A stretch of DNA of 64,000 nucleotides. Source: Magicicada septendecula. Lineage: Eukaryota; Arthropoda; Insecta; Hemiptera; Cicadidae. Every line of letters begins with the position of its first letter. Position 1 is the first letter of the stretch. The translations under genes and the position numbers were made by a program. The notes beneath the pieces were generated by a model. It saw only the letters and a list, made by a program, of their open reading frames with translations, had not been told where the DNA came from and did no database searches. Where the stretch lies: the NCBI GenBank assembly GCA_034769895.1, contig CM068368.1:689269877-689333876 (forward strand), given 5' to 3'. Below are positions 1 to 9,599 of this stretch, piece by piece.

Positions 1-325
1 TGGGCAGTTCTCTGTTTCTTAATAGTACTTGTTCTCCTACTCTATATTTGATTATTCGGACTGGTGCTTGCCGTTTATACTTTCTCTTACGTTGTTCCAA
101 CTTTTCTATGATTTTATTATGATATTGAACTTTATCAAATCGATATTCGGGACTTGGTGGGAATTTAATAAGGTCACTAATTTCTCTGGGTGGAGGTTTT
201 TCAAACATGGCATTGTATGGGGTTGTATCAATTGATTGGTGATATGCTAGATTGATAAAATCCTCTGCAGCTGAGACATACTCACTCCACTGTCTTTGTT
301 GAGTTGCACAATAAGTTCTAAGTAT
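1..325 (-). pseudogene. Gypsy integrase C-terminal part, downstream of an in-frame TGA
   Basis: Reading on the minus strand in the same frame as the pol ORF, past the TGA at 326-328, gives an open frame to the window edge. It includes the typical Gypsy integrase tail (YRVGEQVLLRN near positions 20-50, the GPY/F-like C-terminal module). The reading frame is therefore interrupted by a single stop, not lost. The end of pol and the 3' LTR are not in the window. Confidence 0.8.
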
Positions 326-3220
326 TCATCCCACTTCTCTTAATACTCTTTCCGAAGGGTTACTACTGGGATGGTACACTGCAGTTTTGTATGTTTTTAT
401 TCCATATTCCAACAGTGCGTCCTTCCACCTTCGTCCTTTAAATTGTGTACCGTGGTCGGTGATCAGGGTTTTCGGACAACCTACCTCGGGTAAATAATTA
501 TGTATTATTAAGTTGAGTATCTTTTGGGTAGTTGCTCGATTCATAGGGTATAGTTTTATATACTTAGTGTAATGGTCTAATATGATCAATAAGTATTTAT
601 ACTGGTGGCGGCCTCCGCTCCTAGGAAATGGGCCGCAGATGTCTACAAAAACCTTTTCTAGTTTCCCTGAAGATGTTATGGGTATCATCTGTCCCTCCTT
701 CCTTTCATTTGTGCATTTTACCATCTGACAAACTTGACAGGTTCTGATGTACTGCCTCACTCTTCTATTCATATCTTTTATATACAAATGTTCGGCTAAT
801 GCTTTGATTACTTTGACAGCACCCATGTGCCCATAGCGGATATGGTAATCTATGATTATTTCTTTCTCCAATGTTTTAGGTACACATAATTTCCAAACGT
901 GATCGTGATACTTAGTTTTGATGAACAATATATCATCAATTATGCAGTAATATGGAGTTATTTTTTCATCTTTATTCTCCAACCTCTGGAATAGTTGTGC
1001 CAGTTTATCGTCTTGTCGTTGATGTGACTTTACTTCTTTGATAATGCCTTCTAATTCCGTCCGGCTTCTTAACAAGCTATACACTTTAGCTAGTGTCTCC
1101 TTTTCGCCTTCATAAGTTTGATTCGTAAGGTTTACTCGTGATAGTACGTCGGCGGCAATATTCTTTCTGCCAGGAACATATTCCCAATTAATGTTATATT
1201 CTTGTAGGACCAAGGTCCACCTTGCTAACCGTCCATGACTCAACTTGCAGCTCTTCAAAAAGGATATTGACTTGTGATCGGTTCTAACAATTACCGTGTA
1301 TCCTAATATGTAGGTGCGGAATTTATTACATGCGAATACTACACTCAGGAGTTCTTTTTCAGTGACATTGTAGTTTCCTTCACATTTGTTTAGGGTACGG
1401 CTTGCGAAGCTTATTACCAGGTGGTTTCCTTCGTCGTCTTCTTGGTATAATGTGGAGCCTAAACTGATGTCACTGGCATCACAATTCATATAAAAAGGTT
1501 TATCAAAATTTGGATGGTTTAAGATTACTGTCTCTAGAAATTTTGTTTTGATTCTTTGAAATACACCTTCCTGTGCTGGACCCCATGTCCATCTATCCTT
1601 CGAGGACAATTGCGGAGACAATTTGGTAGTTAATTCCGAATAATTACTTTGGAATTTTCGATAGTAATTGCACAATCCTAAAAAAGATTGTAATTGTTTT
1701 TTGTTCTTGGGGGTGGGGAACTTTTGGATAGCTTCGATCTTCTCTGTCGAAGGAGTTATCCCTAATTCGGTGAGCTGAAAACCTAAAAACTGTACTTCTC
1801 TTGCGATAAGTTGGGATTTCTCCGATTTTAAGGTAACATGATTCTCTGATAATTTGTTTAATACGTGTTCTACTCTCTGACAATGTTCTTCCCAATTGGT
1901 GGACGTTATGAGCAGGTCGTCTACATAGACGGTTGTGAATTTCAGTGCTTCCTGTCCTAGCACCTGATCCATACATTGTATAAAAATGGCGACTGAATTT
2001 ATTAGTCCGAACGGCAACCTCTTAAACTGATAGTTACGTCCCTCAAATATAAAAGCGACATATTTTCGACTATTGGGATGCAGCTCGACCTGCCAGTACC
2101 CGCAGACCGTATCCCACGAGCTTATGTATTGTACACCATGGAATTTCTTCAGAATTTCTTCAATTTCGCCTGGAGATGCTCGGTTATTGACTAAGTGTTT
2201 GTTTATTTCTCGTGCGTCTAAACAAAGTCTTACCTTACCGTTCTTTTTCTTAATAGCCACAATAGGGCTGGTATAAGGGGACTGGCTGGGTTCTATTATG
2301 TCATCCTCTATTAACTGATTGATTTCTGACCGAACAGCCTCCTTAAGGGAATATGCAATGGGGTATGATTTGCGATTAAAATTTACTGGTTCCTTAAAAT
2401 GCAATGCACATTGATAATTTTTAACCTTTCCTGGTAGGTCCGAGAATACGTGTCTATATTTATTATATATGGTTATTAACTTATTTAGTTGGCCTGAACT
2501 TGGTGATTTGTTTCTATCAGTCGATTGGAATTGTCTTATTTCTCTGATTTTCTCTGCCCATAGATCATCGTTATTATCACTGTATTCCCGTTCGTGTCTA
2601 AATACTTGGTGTCTAGGGTTGGTCGTTCGCAGTATATGGAATATCGTTCTCTCATGGGGAACTTCTCGGTTTCCTACAATGTCTGCTATCCAATCAGCGT
2701 CAGTTGTTTTCAGAGTTAATTTATCTGAATTTAAATCAATTATGGCGGAGTGTTTACGTAGGAGGTCGCAGCCGATCAAGCTACGGAATGGTAGACCTGT
2801 TGCTACTAGAAAAATCATTGGAATGGTTACACCTTGCCTGGTTACTTCCAACCTAACTTGCTTTTTTATTGATTTGTTTTGTCGTCCTGTAGCCCCTATC
2901 AGGATGATGTTCGTAACAGGTAACGTCGGTATGTTGACTCTGCTCTCCTCCTGAATACGATTGAGCTCGGTGCTATCAATTAGTGATACGTTGGCCCCAG
3001 TATCGACCATCAACCTGACAGTTATATCGTTAATGGTGGCTGTCACGTATACTATATCGTGGGTGTGTTGCTGGTTATCTGTTACTACTTCCTCTAGCAA
3101 TTCCTGTCGTATATTCTTCAAATAATGGTTAAATAAGATAGTGATTTTATTCGTATTTTTTCCGTAATCAAACCCAATAGAGTGGTTCAGCGAAGGGCCT
3201 ATGTTACCATAATTTTTCAC
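326..3220 (-). CDS. pol: Gypsy pol polyprotein (PR-RT-RNaseH-IN), ended early by TGA
   Basis: 964 codons. Protease with the active-site triplet DTG near residue 72. Reverse transcriptase with GYWQ and the catalytic YVDD near residue 430. RNase H around 590-700 (CDAS, TEKEL, TDHKS). Integrase HHCC zinc module near 797-831 (GHMG, CQVCQ), then DDE residues: D in VDICGPF, D in ITDHGTQF near 917, E in NPSER near 956. The TGA at 326-328 comes just after the catalytic Glu and truncates the C-terminal domain. The frame is -1 relative to gag and the first codon listed is GTG, so translation most likely enters by frameshifting rather than initiation. The element copies its RNA and integrates the cDNA; this copy is probably not autonomous because of the stop. 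Confidence 0.92.
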   Translation of the reverse strand: MKNYGNIGPSLNHSIGFDYGKNTNKITILFNHYLKNIRQELLEEVVTDNQQHTHDIVYVTATINDITVRLMVDTGANVSLIDSTELNRIQEESRVNIPTLPVTNIILIGATGRQNKSIKKQVRLEVTRQGVTIPMIFLVATGLPFRSLIGCDLLRKHSAIIDLNSDKLTLKTTDADWIADIVGNREVPHERTIFHILRTTNPRHQVFRHEREYSDNNDDLWAEKIREIRQFQSTDRNKSPSSGQLNKLITIYNKYRHVFSDLPGKVKNYQCALHFKEPVNFNRKSYPIAYSLKEAVRSEINQLIEDDIIEPSQSPYTSPIVAIKKKNGKVRLCLDAREINKHLVNNRASPGEIEEILKKFHGVQYISSWDTVCGYWQVELHPNSRKYVAFIFEGRNYQFKRLPFGLINSVAIFIQCMDQVLGQEALKFTTVYVDDLLITSTNWEEHCQRVEHVLNKLSENHVTLKSEKSQLIAREVQFLGFQLTELGITPSTEKIEAIQKFPTPKNKKQLQSFLGLCNYYRKFQSNYSELTTKLSPQLSSKDRWTWGPAQEGVFQRIKTKFLETVILNHPNFDKPFYMNCDASDISLGSTLYQEDDEGNHLVISFASRTLNKCEGNYNVTEKELLSVVFACNKFRTYILGYTVIVRTDHKSISFLKSCKLSHGRLARWTLVLQEYNINWEYVPGRKNIAADVLSRVNLTNQTYEGEKETLAKVYSLLRSRTELEGIIKEVKSHQRQDDKLAQLFQRLENKDEKITPYYCIIDDILFIKTKYHDHVWKLCVPKTLEKEIIIDYHIRYGHMGAVKVIKALAEHLYIKDMNRRVRQYIRTCQVCQMVKCTNERKEGQMIPITSSGKLEKVFVDICGPFPRSGGRHQYKYLLIILDHYTKYIKLYPMNRATTQKILNLIIHNYLPEVGCPKTLITDHGTQFKGRRWKDALLEYGIKTYKTAVYHPSSNPSERVLREVG

Positions 3221-3238
3221 TGCCGCGAGGAGTTTAAA
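3217..3238 (-). promoter_or_regulatory. -1 ribosomal frameshift site between gag and pol
   Basis: On the minus strand the gag frame reads ..TCT TTA AAC TCC.. so the heptamer T TTA AAC (plus-strand 3232-3238) sits in the correct phase, 12 nt before the gag TGA at 3217-3219. The pol frame is open across this point in the -1 frame. T TTA AAC is one of the strongest known -1 slippery sequences. A stimulating structure downstream was not verified. Confidence 0.8.
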
Positions 3239-4136
3239 GAGCCTGTACTCTCCTCGTTGCGTCGGTCTGGGTCGTTCCTACTGCTCCCATCATCTATCAT
3301 GGCACGTCCTCCTTGCTGGACGGGTTCCTGGTCTGGAACAAAATGTACATGCGGTCGATAGTCACTATTGCGGTCGTCACCCTCAGTACTACTACTCCTC
3401 CATCGTCCTCCTCTTATGCTTCCTCTTTCTCCACTGTGGTTGTCTCTACGTGGGTATCGTCGCCTTCGATCGGGGTTGTAATTAGCTTGTACGTAATTTG
3501 CTCGTCGATGTTGCGACGGTTGGTTATTCCCGCCTTGGTTTGGTGGTCGATTATTGTTGTTATTAAAATTGGGTCTCCGGTTATTGTTATTATTATTATT
3601 GTTATTCGGGTTATTTGGCCTATTATTTTGGTTGTTGTTATTAGTGTTATTATAATTTTGGTTTATCGGACCGTTGTTATTATTGAAATTATTTCGAGAA
3701 TTTCGAGGGTAGTTATTATTATTATTATTCGCATTGCCGCCTGTGGTATTAAACTGGTCATTTCTTCGACGACTCCTCTGGTAATACCCCTCGTGTTCCT
3801 GATCTTCGAGCAGCGCTGGCATAGCTGCTATTGTCTTAATCTGTCCCCACTGACGTGCTTTTGCGACACCCTCTTCAAAGTGATAGGACAATTTTGTGAC
3901 AAGACATTCCTCCGGTATCTTTGTTTCTAGATTCCTTGCAAGACATACTTGACCTAAGAAATACGAAGTCATGGTCCCTCCTCGGTTCGCATCATATCTT
4001 CCGTGGCATATATGGTCTCGTACGATATTTTGCGTCGCCTCGGACCAATATTTCGCGCGGAATTGAGTTTTAAATTCATCATAGCTGTGAACCTCGTGGT
4101 GTGTTGCGGTCCACCAATTGTCGTAGATTTCTTTAA
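3217..4136 (-). pseudogene. gag: Gypsy gag, C-terminal half (asparagine/arginine-rich nucleocapsid)
   Basis: An open frame continues the Gag protein after a frameshift near 4150. The first ~55 codons have no ATG but read as capsid sequence (EYFKEIYDNWW..., HICHGRYDANRGG), followed by the stretch beginning MTSYFLGQ. The C-terminal part is extremely Asn-rich (runs of 5 to 9 N) and then basic (RRRRYPRR, RGSIRGGRW). No CCHC zinc knuckle is seen, so RNA binding is probably by the Asn/Arg/RGG-type tail. The plus-strand ORF over this stretch (I/V/T runs) is a shadow. Confidence 0.8.
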
Positions 4137-4141
4137 AGTAT

Positions 4142-5149
4142 TCATAGATTAAATTTTTTTATATTATTCCATCTAATTTCTCTAATCCGCGCCAAGTGTT
4201 CATCCACGCGTGCTAAAAATTCAATGGGGTTACGACGATAGTTTCTAAAATTGATAGCGTCGCGGTTATCATTCGGTATTAAGTACTGACCTGGTATCGG
4301 ACGGTTGCGGATAATCTCAATCTCCTCCCGCATTTGTACTATTTCTTGTTGTTTAAGTTCTTCGATCCTCTCCCGATTTGCGACCGTTAAATTCCTCACT
4401 GCATCTACAGATATACTCACTTCTTCGCAGCGCTCACCTATGTCTAACCTTACTCGTTTAATTTCATCTTGGCTTGCCCTTTTTAAAGATTCTATCCTAG
4501 TTTCGGTCACCTCCTCCATGGTATTAAATCTCCCGTCGACCTCTTCTCTGGTTCGCTGCAAGTCCTGGTCGTGCTGTTCACACCTTTTATTTACTTCGAC
4601 AATTTCCTCCCTCACAACGGCAATCTCCCCGTCGATTCTATTGTTTATTTTATCACTGCCTTCTTCCATCCTCCTGCTAATTTCGATCAAGGTGGTATTC
4701 AATTCTTCTCTAATGGCTTGGCAGTTATTGTCGATTTTATTGTTCAGTGCGTCCATAGACTTATGAGTATTGTCAATCCTTTTATTTAGGTCCTCCTTCA
4801 GTGATTCCATATTCTTACTAAGTGATTCCATATTTTTATTCATTGATCGACTATCTTCCTTCACCTGTCCAAATTGTTCCATCATCATTCTCATCATTTG
4901 ATCCCATTTTGCCTCTTCGGATGGTCTGTTTGGTTGTGGGAGTTCTTCAGACCGTCTGGGTTGGTTGTCAACAGTCACTTCTATCTCTGGTGCTATGTGA
5001 GGTGTTTCGTCGTTACTAGTTTCGATGTTATTGATTGTAATAACCTCCATCTCGTCTGTGGGTTGTTCTTCGTATGTATCTACCTCCCGTTGCATCTCTC
5101 CTACTCTACTGTCCTTATATCTTGTATCGTACTGGTGGGTGTGCGGCAT
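4142..5149 (-). pseudogene. gag: Gypsy gag, N-terminal half, frameshifted at its end
   Basis: 335 codons starting at an ATG at 5149. A charged, Glu/Gln-rich N-terminus is followed by a long coiled-coil-like region (about residues 90-270) with repeats such as MESLSKNMESL and KRIDNTHKSMD, then the start of the capsid (NRRNPIEFLARVDEHLARIREIRWNNIK). The frame is lost at a run of seven A (minus strand, about 4150-4160); the capsid continues in another frame directly after, consistent with one extra A. This could be a true mutation or a homopolymer sequencing error. Confidence 0.82.
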
Positions 5150-8100
5150 GTTAATTTTTTCGTGTCTACCGGGCTAATATAAAATATAAAAAATATATTT
5201 ATTGAATATTTTTTAAGCCACACTAGTTGGTGCGCCAACTTGTAATCCTCCTTCGAATAACGTGTGTGTGTTTCGTGGTTACTTCTGCCACCCGTTGGAT
5301 GCGTCAATTTATAACGTATTATTCTTCTTCGGGGTGTTATCTTAAAAGTTATTATTATGTTTATTATTATAATCGAATTTACATTACGTTTAATTAACTT
5401 GAACCAAAATAAATAAAAGAGTGGTTATTGTTTAAATTTAAATTTGTGGTTAAAGTATTAAAAGTCTCATTAAAACAAAAGTCATCTATGGGTGAAGTGT
5501 TCCTTGGAGATAACTCAATGTTGAGAATGGTTGTTTCTACTTGAAGGTGACCAATGTAGTAAAATATTTTACCATACAACATTCAAGTTACTCACAGTGT
5601 TTACAATGGTTTGAATACTCTTGTTTTTAAAGAATTCCCTTGTATTAAACAAAAAATAATAAAGTTGGTTATTTTTTAAATGTTAGATTATCTTAAATTA
5701 AAACATGAAATATGGCAGTTGATTACTTGATAGTAGATCTCGTCTGGTTGAAACTGGTTGTAGAAACTTCTTCTGATTACAGGTAGTCTGAGTAAGTCAA
5801 GTCCTGTAAAGTCTGGACAATATCATAAACAAACATATACTTTTACGTACCTGATTGCGTTTACTTGAAGCTCACTAAACTGTCAACTCAGCTTACATTC
5901 ATCAACTCCCTTTAGTTGCAAGGTTATGTCACCTTGTTTATTAAATTAATGGGCGCCACACAGATTTATTCAGGGAAAATCCCGTGTAAAACCCGTTCAT
6001 AAAAATTAATAGATGAAATGAAAATTTAAAATAGTTGAATACCACTTTTTGGCTATGTTATTCCAATGTGTCAAACACAACAGAAGGTTGTTTAAGTTTA
6101 ATAAAAGAAACTATTTAATTATTCAGAAAAAATAAAATAAATCAAATCAGGTGATGCTGTTAATAATGGGTTTATTTGCACCCTTCTAGTGAATTCAAAA
6201 AATACACATAATATAACATATAAAGTTGTACAATGAAAACTTAATTATTATATGCCTCATACGGCTGGCTCAGAACATGAGTTATAAATTTGGTTAAGTC
6301 AAGATACTATTTATTGTAATATAAAATTATTACAATTATTACTATTAGTATTATTGTTATTATTATCGATATTATTATTATTATTATTATTATCTCAGTA
6401 GTGAATTCTTTGAGACACGAAAGAAAACAATTATGCCTACACAGTATCCAATGATACAATTGATCAAAAAAGTTGAAGTTACTTTGACCAAGTAATTAAA
6501 ATAAAAAAACGATCTATTGTAAGATCGTGCGTTTCTTTAACGCTTGCTTTTCTAATGACAATATTATTCAATTGAGGACCCTTACCACTACCATATAGCT
6601 TACTTACTAATAACAAATTTGAATAAAAAATTGAAACGTGGTGTAATCGTAGATACTGTTTTTGTGTTTTGCGTCAGTACAGGTTATGGTAGCAAAATAC
6701 AAGTTATTGCGCTCAGATCAAGAATAATAATGATTGCACTTTTACCTTCGTGGTTTTAATTATTTTAATTAAAACCTTTTATCACTTAAGTAATCGGATT
6801 ATAGAGATTACTTTCTTTCAGCACTAATTCGCACAAGAACAGAAATTCGATCCTCTTCTGATAAAAATGGATCGTGAATACTGACAATAAATTCTTTTCT
6901 GTTCGTTATTCCCGCACAAAATTAAAATAAACTGCACTTGAACACTGTAGATGATTGATGATGCACTTGAAGTAAAGTTTCCCGTTGTTAACTATTGGTT
7001 CCAGAGTACAAGGTAACTGACGCTATGTTATAAGATGAAACATGACGGAGACGAGCGTACGTCTGTTCAGCTCGTTAGATGATAAAGGTCTCCCTCAAAA
7101 TTCGCCGGTCTGTCTTTTTATACCCACCTGTTGGATTGGGCTTAGGTAAAATTATCATTTTATAACTAATTTTCCTATTGGTCCAGACAGGTAAGACGAA
7201 AAATGACGTATCACTTTTTGGCGGTTGGTAATGGTTTTCTAACCGTCGAATGTTGAGATGATTGACAGGTCGCGTCTGTTGTCATTGTTATTATTATTGG
7301 TACAAGATTCCTGATATACATTTATAAAATGATGCTAACAGTTGTCATACACTTAATACCGTCACGATTGAGTTGATATTATTATCAAATTAAAGATTGT
7401 TTTGTTTCCTTTAAATTGATATCACTCGATCTCGGATTATCTTCACCTTAACCGACATTGTTAGGAAATCAATGTTCGGGTACACTATTCTTACTGTCGT
7501 CTGCTCTTTATGAGTCACCGACTTTACACTTTTTAGTTAACCTTTCTCGTTTCCACATAACATTTTATTAAACAAATGTTTATGTGTGGACTCCATTAAT
7601 ACTGTACTGACGTTTTTTTTCACTGAACTTTACTTTTACACCTTAATTCTATACATAGTAATAAATGAACCTACTGACTAATGACATTTTGTTTACTGTT
7701 AGTTAGTTTTGAACTACTATTTACAAATAAAATCGTGGCTAAACCTATCGTTTTAATATCATTTTTCGTTATGTTAATGCATAACCATTGTTCTGGTGCA
7801 TTTTATTTTGCACTGGTGATAATTATTAATAGTCACTTTATTGACTAGTGTTTGGTCTAAGTTTGTTAAGTGTAGAATATCGCCTACACTGAAATTTGGC
7901 CTTTATAATGCCTATGGGTTCTCAATTTGGTAAATTACAGAGACATCTTATTGGTATAAGATTCTCTTATATAGTTAGCTCTCTTTTCTGACAGGTATAT
8001 TTGATGCAGAAATACATCTTAGTTCCTACAATATAGCCATTGTTAACATTGGTTTTGGCCTTCATTATCTACTGTTCATAGTCACATTTATTATCAGAAA

Positions 8101-8424
8101 AATGCTGATTTTGCTTTCACAGTATTTAACTGCTAATTCGTCTGTTTTTTGTTTATAAATGACATTCGGTTTACATTAACTATTTACTGAATTGACAGTT
8201 GAATTTAAATCTATTCTGTCCATTAGTTCGTTTTAGTCTCAGTCTAGTTGTAGTGTCAAACAGCTATTGCGTTACTGTTTCCCATGGCACTTCTGCTTTA
8301 TTCTTCTCTCTTGGTTTCTTCTTTCTTGTTTATTTTGACTAGTCTATACCTATTTACATGTTTATTTTGTTTTATGAAATCTAATAACATACACTTAGGT
8401 TAGGTGACATCTTGTGATGTTACA
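5150..8424 (-). repeat. Gypsy leader plus 5' LTR region (boundary between them uncertain)
   Basis: This 3.27 kb stretch has a diverged second copy at 39400-49169 (excluding the BEL insertion). The outer end is TGTAAC... on the minus strand at 8424. Two inner LTR ends are possible: at 5241, giving TGTAA/TTACA terminal inverted repeats and a 3184 bp LTR with TTGGCGC just inside; or near 5960, where TGGCGCCC, a common primer-binding start, follows an AATAAA. A 3' LTR copy would decide. It includes a TTA-rich tract (6331-6393). Minus-strand CT/GTGAGTAAC at about 5590-5598, conserved in both copies, resembles a splice donor. Confidence 0.6.
7114..7122 (-). promoter_or_regulatory. TATA box of the Gypsy LTR
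   Basis: Minus strand GGGTATAAAAAGACAG. The equivalent place in the second copy (47877-47884) has TATATAAG in matching flanking sequence. Position-specific conservation in two diverged copies supports a real promoter; the start site would be ~30 nt further, near 7085-7095. Confidence 0.55.
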
Positions 8425-9318
8425 CATTACATGAATAACATTACCAAAAACATACAATTCACACTTGAAATAGAATCAGACAATGCCATAAATTTTCTGG
8501 ACTTAACTTTTATGAAACATAATAATAAATTTCAATACAGAATATACAGAAAACCCACCACAACTGATGGTGTTATACATGCTGATTCTTTCCACCCGCA
8601 CTCACAAAAAATGGCCGCATTCAGTAGTATGATACACAGACTATACAGCATACCTTTAGATCCCGCCAACCACAAAGAAGAAGTAGATATAATTAAACAT
8701 ATTGCAATTACGAACGGTTACCGCAGTTCATTAGTGGAACGTTTGATGCTTAGACACAAACGCAGAACTAACAACCCTCACCGTGTCACGACGAACGCAA
8801 TATATATGGCGATTGATTATACTAACAACTTTTCAATGCTCATTAGAAACACCTTTAAAAAACATAACATCCACATCGCATTTAGAACAACCAACAATAT
8901 CCGTAAAATGCTAAATAATGCCACACGTACATCAATTGAAAAAAGAACGGGTGTATACAAAATGATATGTGATGACTGCAACATGCATTACATTGGTCAG
9001 ACTGGCAGGACCTTTTTCGAAAGATATAAAGAACACTTACCCACGAGCATTTCAAATATAAATAAATCAAACTACGCTAAACATCTCGTCACATTAAATC
9101 ATAATTATACAAATTTTGAGACAAATTGCAAACCCTTACACATTTGCAGAAAGGGACGATATATGGATGCGGTAGAAGAGTTCGAAATTTACCGAGCCTT
9201 CAGAAATAATCCCAATAATATATTAAACGAACAATTGGCATTTAAATCGCATACACTATACGATAAGATTATAGATAACATAGCCATAGAATACATACCC
9301 CAACACATCAATAGATAA
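8425..9318 (+). CDS. PLE reverse transcriptase C-terminus with GIY-YIG endonuclease (partial)
   Basis: About 298 codons of PLE sequence; the open frame begins at 8404, but its first ~7 codons come from the Gypsy LTR. The first third matches the RT/thumb region of the other PLE copies here (FTLEIE, INFLDLT, YRKPTTTD). Near residue 183 the GIY-YIG nuclease begins: GVYKMICDDC, YIGQTGR, ERYKEHL, with the downstream NNILNEQL and KSHTLYD motifs. The catalytic YxDD is missing because of truncation. GIY-YIG linked to this RT type is the hallmark of Penelope/Poseidon-type elements; it makes the nick used for target-primed reverse transcription. Confidence 0.88.
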   Translation, partial: HYMNNITKNIQFTLEIESDNAINFLDLTFMKHNNKFQYRIYRKPTTTDGVIHADSFHPHSQKMAAFSSMIHRLYSIPLDPANHKEEVDIIKHIAITNGYRSSLVERLMLRHKRRTNNPHRVTTNAIYMAIDYTNNFSMLIRNTFKKHNIHIAFRTTNNIRKMLNNATRTSIEKRTGVYKMICDDCNMHYIGQTGRTFFERYKEHLPTSISNINKSNYAKHLVTLNHNYTNFETNCKPLHICRKGRYMDAVEEFEIYRAFRNNPNNILNEQLAFKSHTLYDKIIDNIAIEYIPQHINR

Positions 9319-9496
9319 CATGAAAACTCCAATAAACTGTGCAGTACGTCGCTGACCGGTATTGAGTGCGCACTCGCATCCGCTACGTCGCTGTGTTTGT
9401 GGACTATATTTTTAAATGTTCTTTTAGTGTAATTTTTAAATGTCTTTTACGCAACTTTTAATGTTTAACGAAGTCTTAACCGACGAATTATTTTAA

Positions 9497-9533
9497 CCTC
9501 TGATGATGGATTAACAATCCGAAACGCGTTAGA
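9497..9533 (+). ncRNA. Hammerhead-ribozyme-like motif in PLE 3' region
   Basis: CTGATGA at 9500-9506, a 5-bp stem II with small loop (GGATT/AATCC) to 9520, then GAAA at 9521-9524. Stem III would be a 2-bp AC/GT hairpin and the cleavage nucleotide T9530. Stem I is weak (2 bp). PLEs are known to carry hammerhead motifs in their terminal repeats; activity here is doubtful. Confidence 0.55.
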
Positions 9534-9599
9534 AGAAAAGAAGAAAAGTTAAGCGATCACATAGACGGATTAAGGTAAAACTTTATAGTTTAATTATAA

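Larger units (their letters stand above)
1..8424 (-). mobile_element. Ty3/Gypsy LTR retrotransposon, 5' portion, running off the left edge
   Basis: Read on the minus strand the order is LTR/leader (8424 to 5150), gag (5149-3217), pol (3220 to beyond position 1). Protease, reverse transcriptase, RNase H and integrase follow in the Gypsy order. The right end at about 8424 is placed where Penelope-type coding sequence resumes abruptly; a second copy (39400-49169) loses homology at the equivalent point, after TGTTACA. The 3' LTR lies outside the window, so LTR length cannot be settled. The copy is damaged: one frameshift in gag and one in-frame TGA in integrase. The family assignment is firm; the boundaries are inferred. 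Confidence 0.9.

Noticed and set aside
3313-3930. Plus-strand 205-codon I/V/S-rich frame
   Set aside because: Antisense of the Asn-rich gag tail; no independent coding signs.
5101-5307. Small minus frame upstream of gag
   Set aside because: Overlaps the gag start in another frame and lies in the leader; no homology seen.
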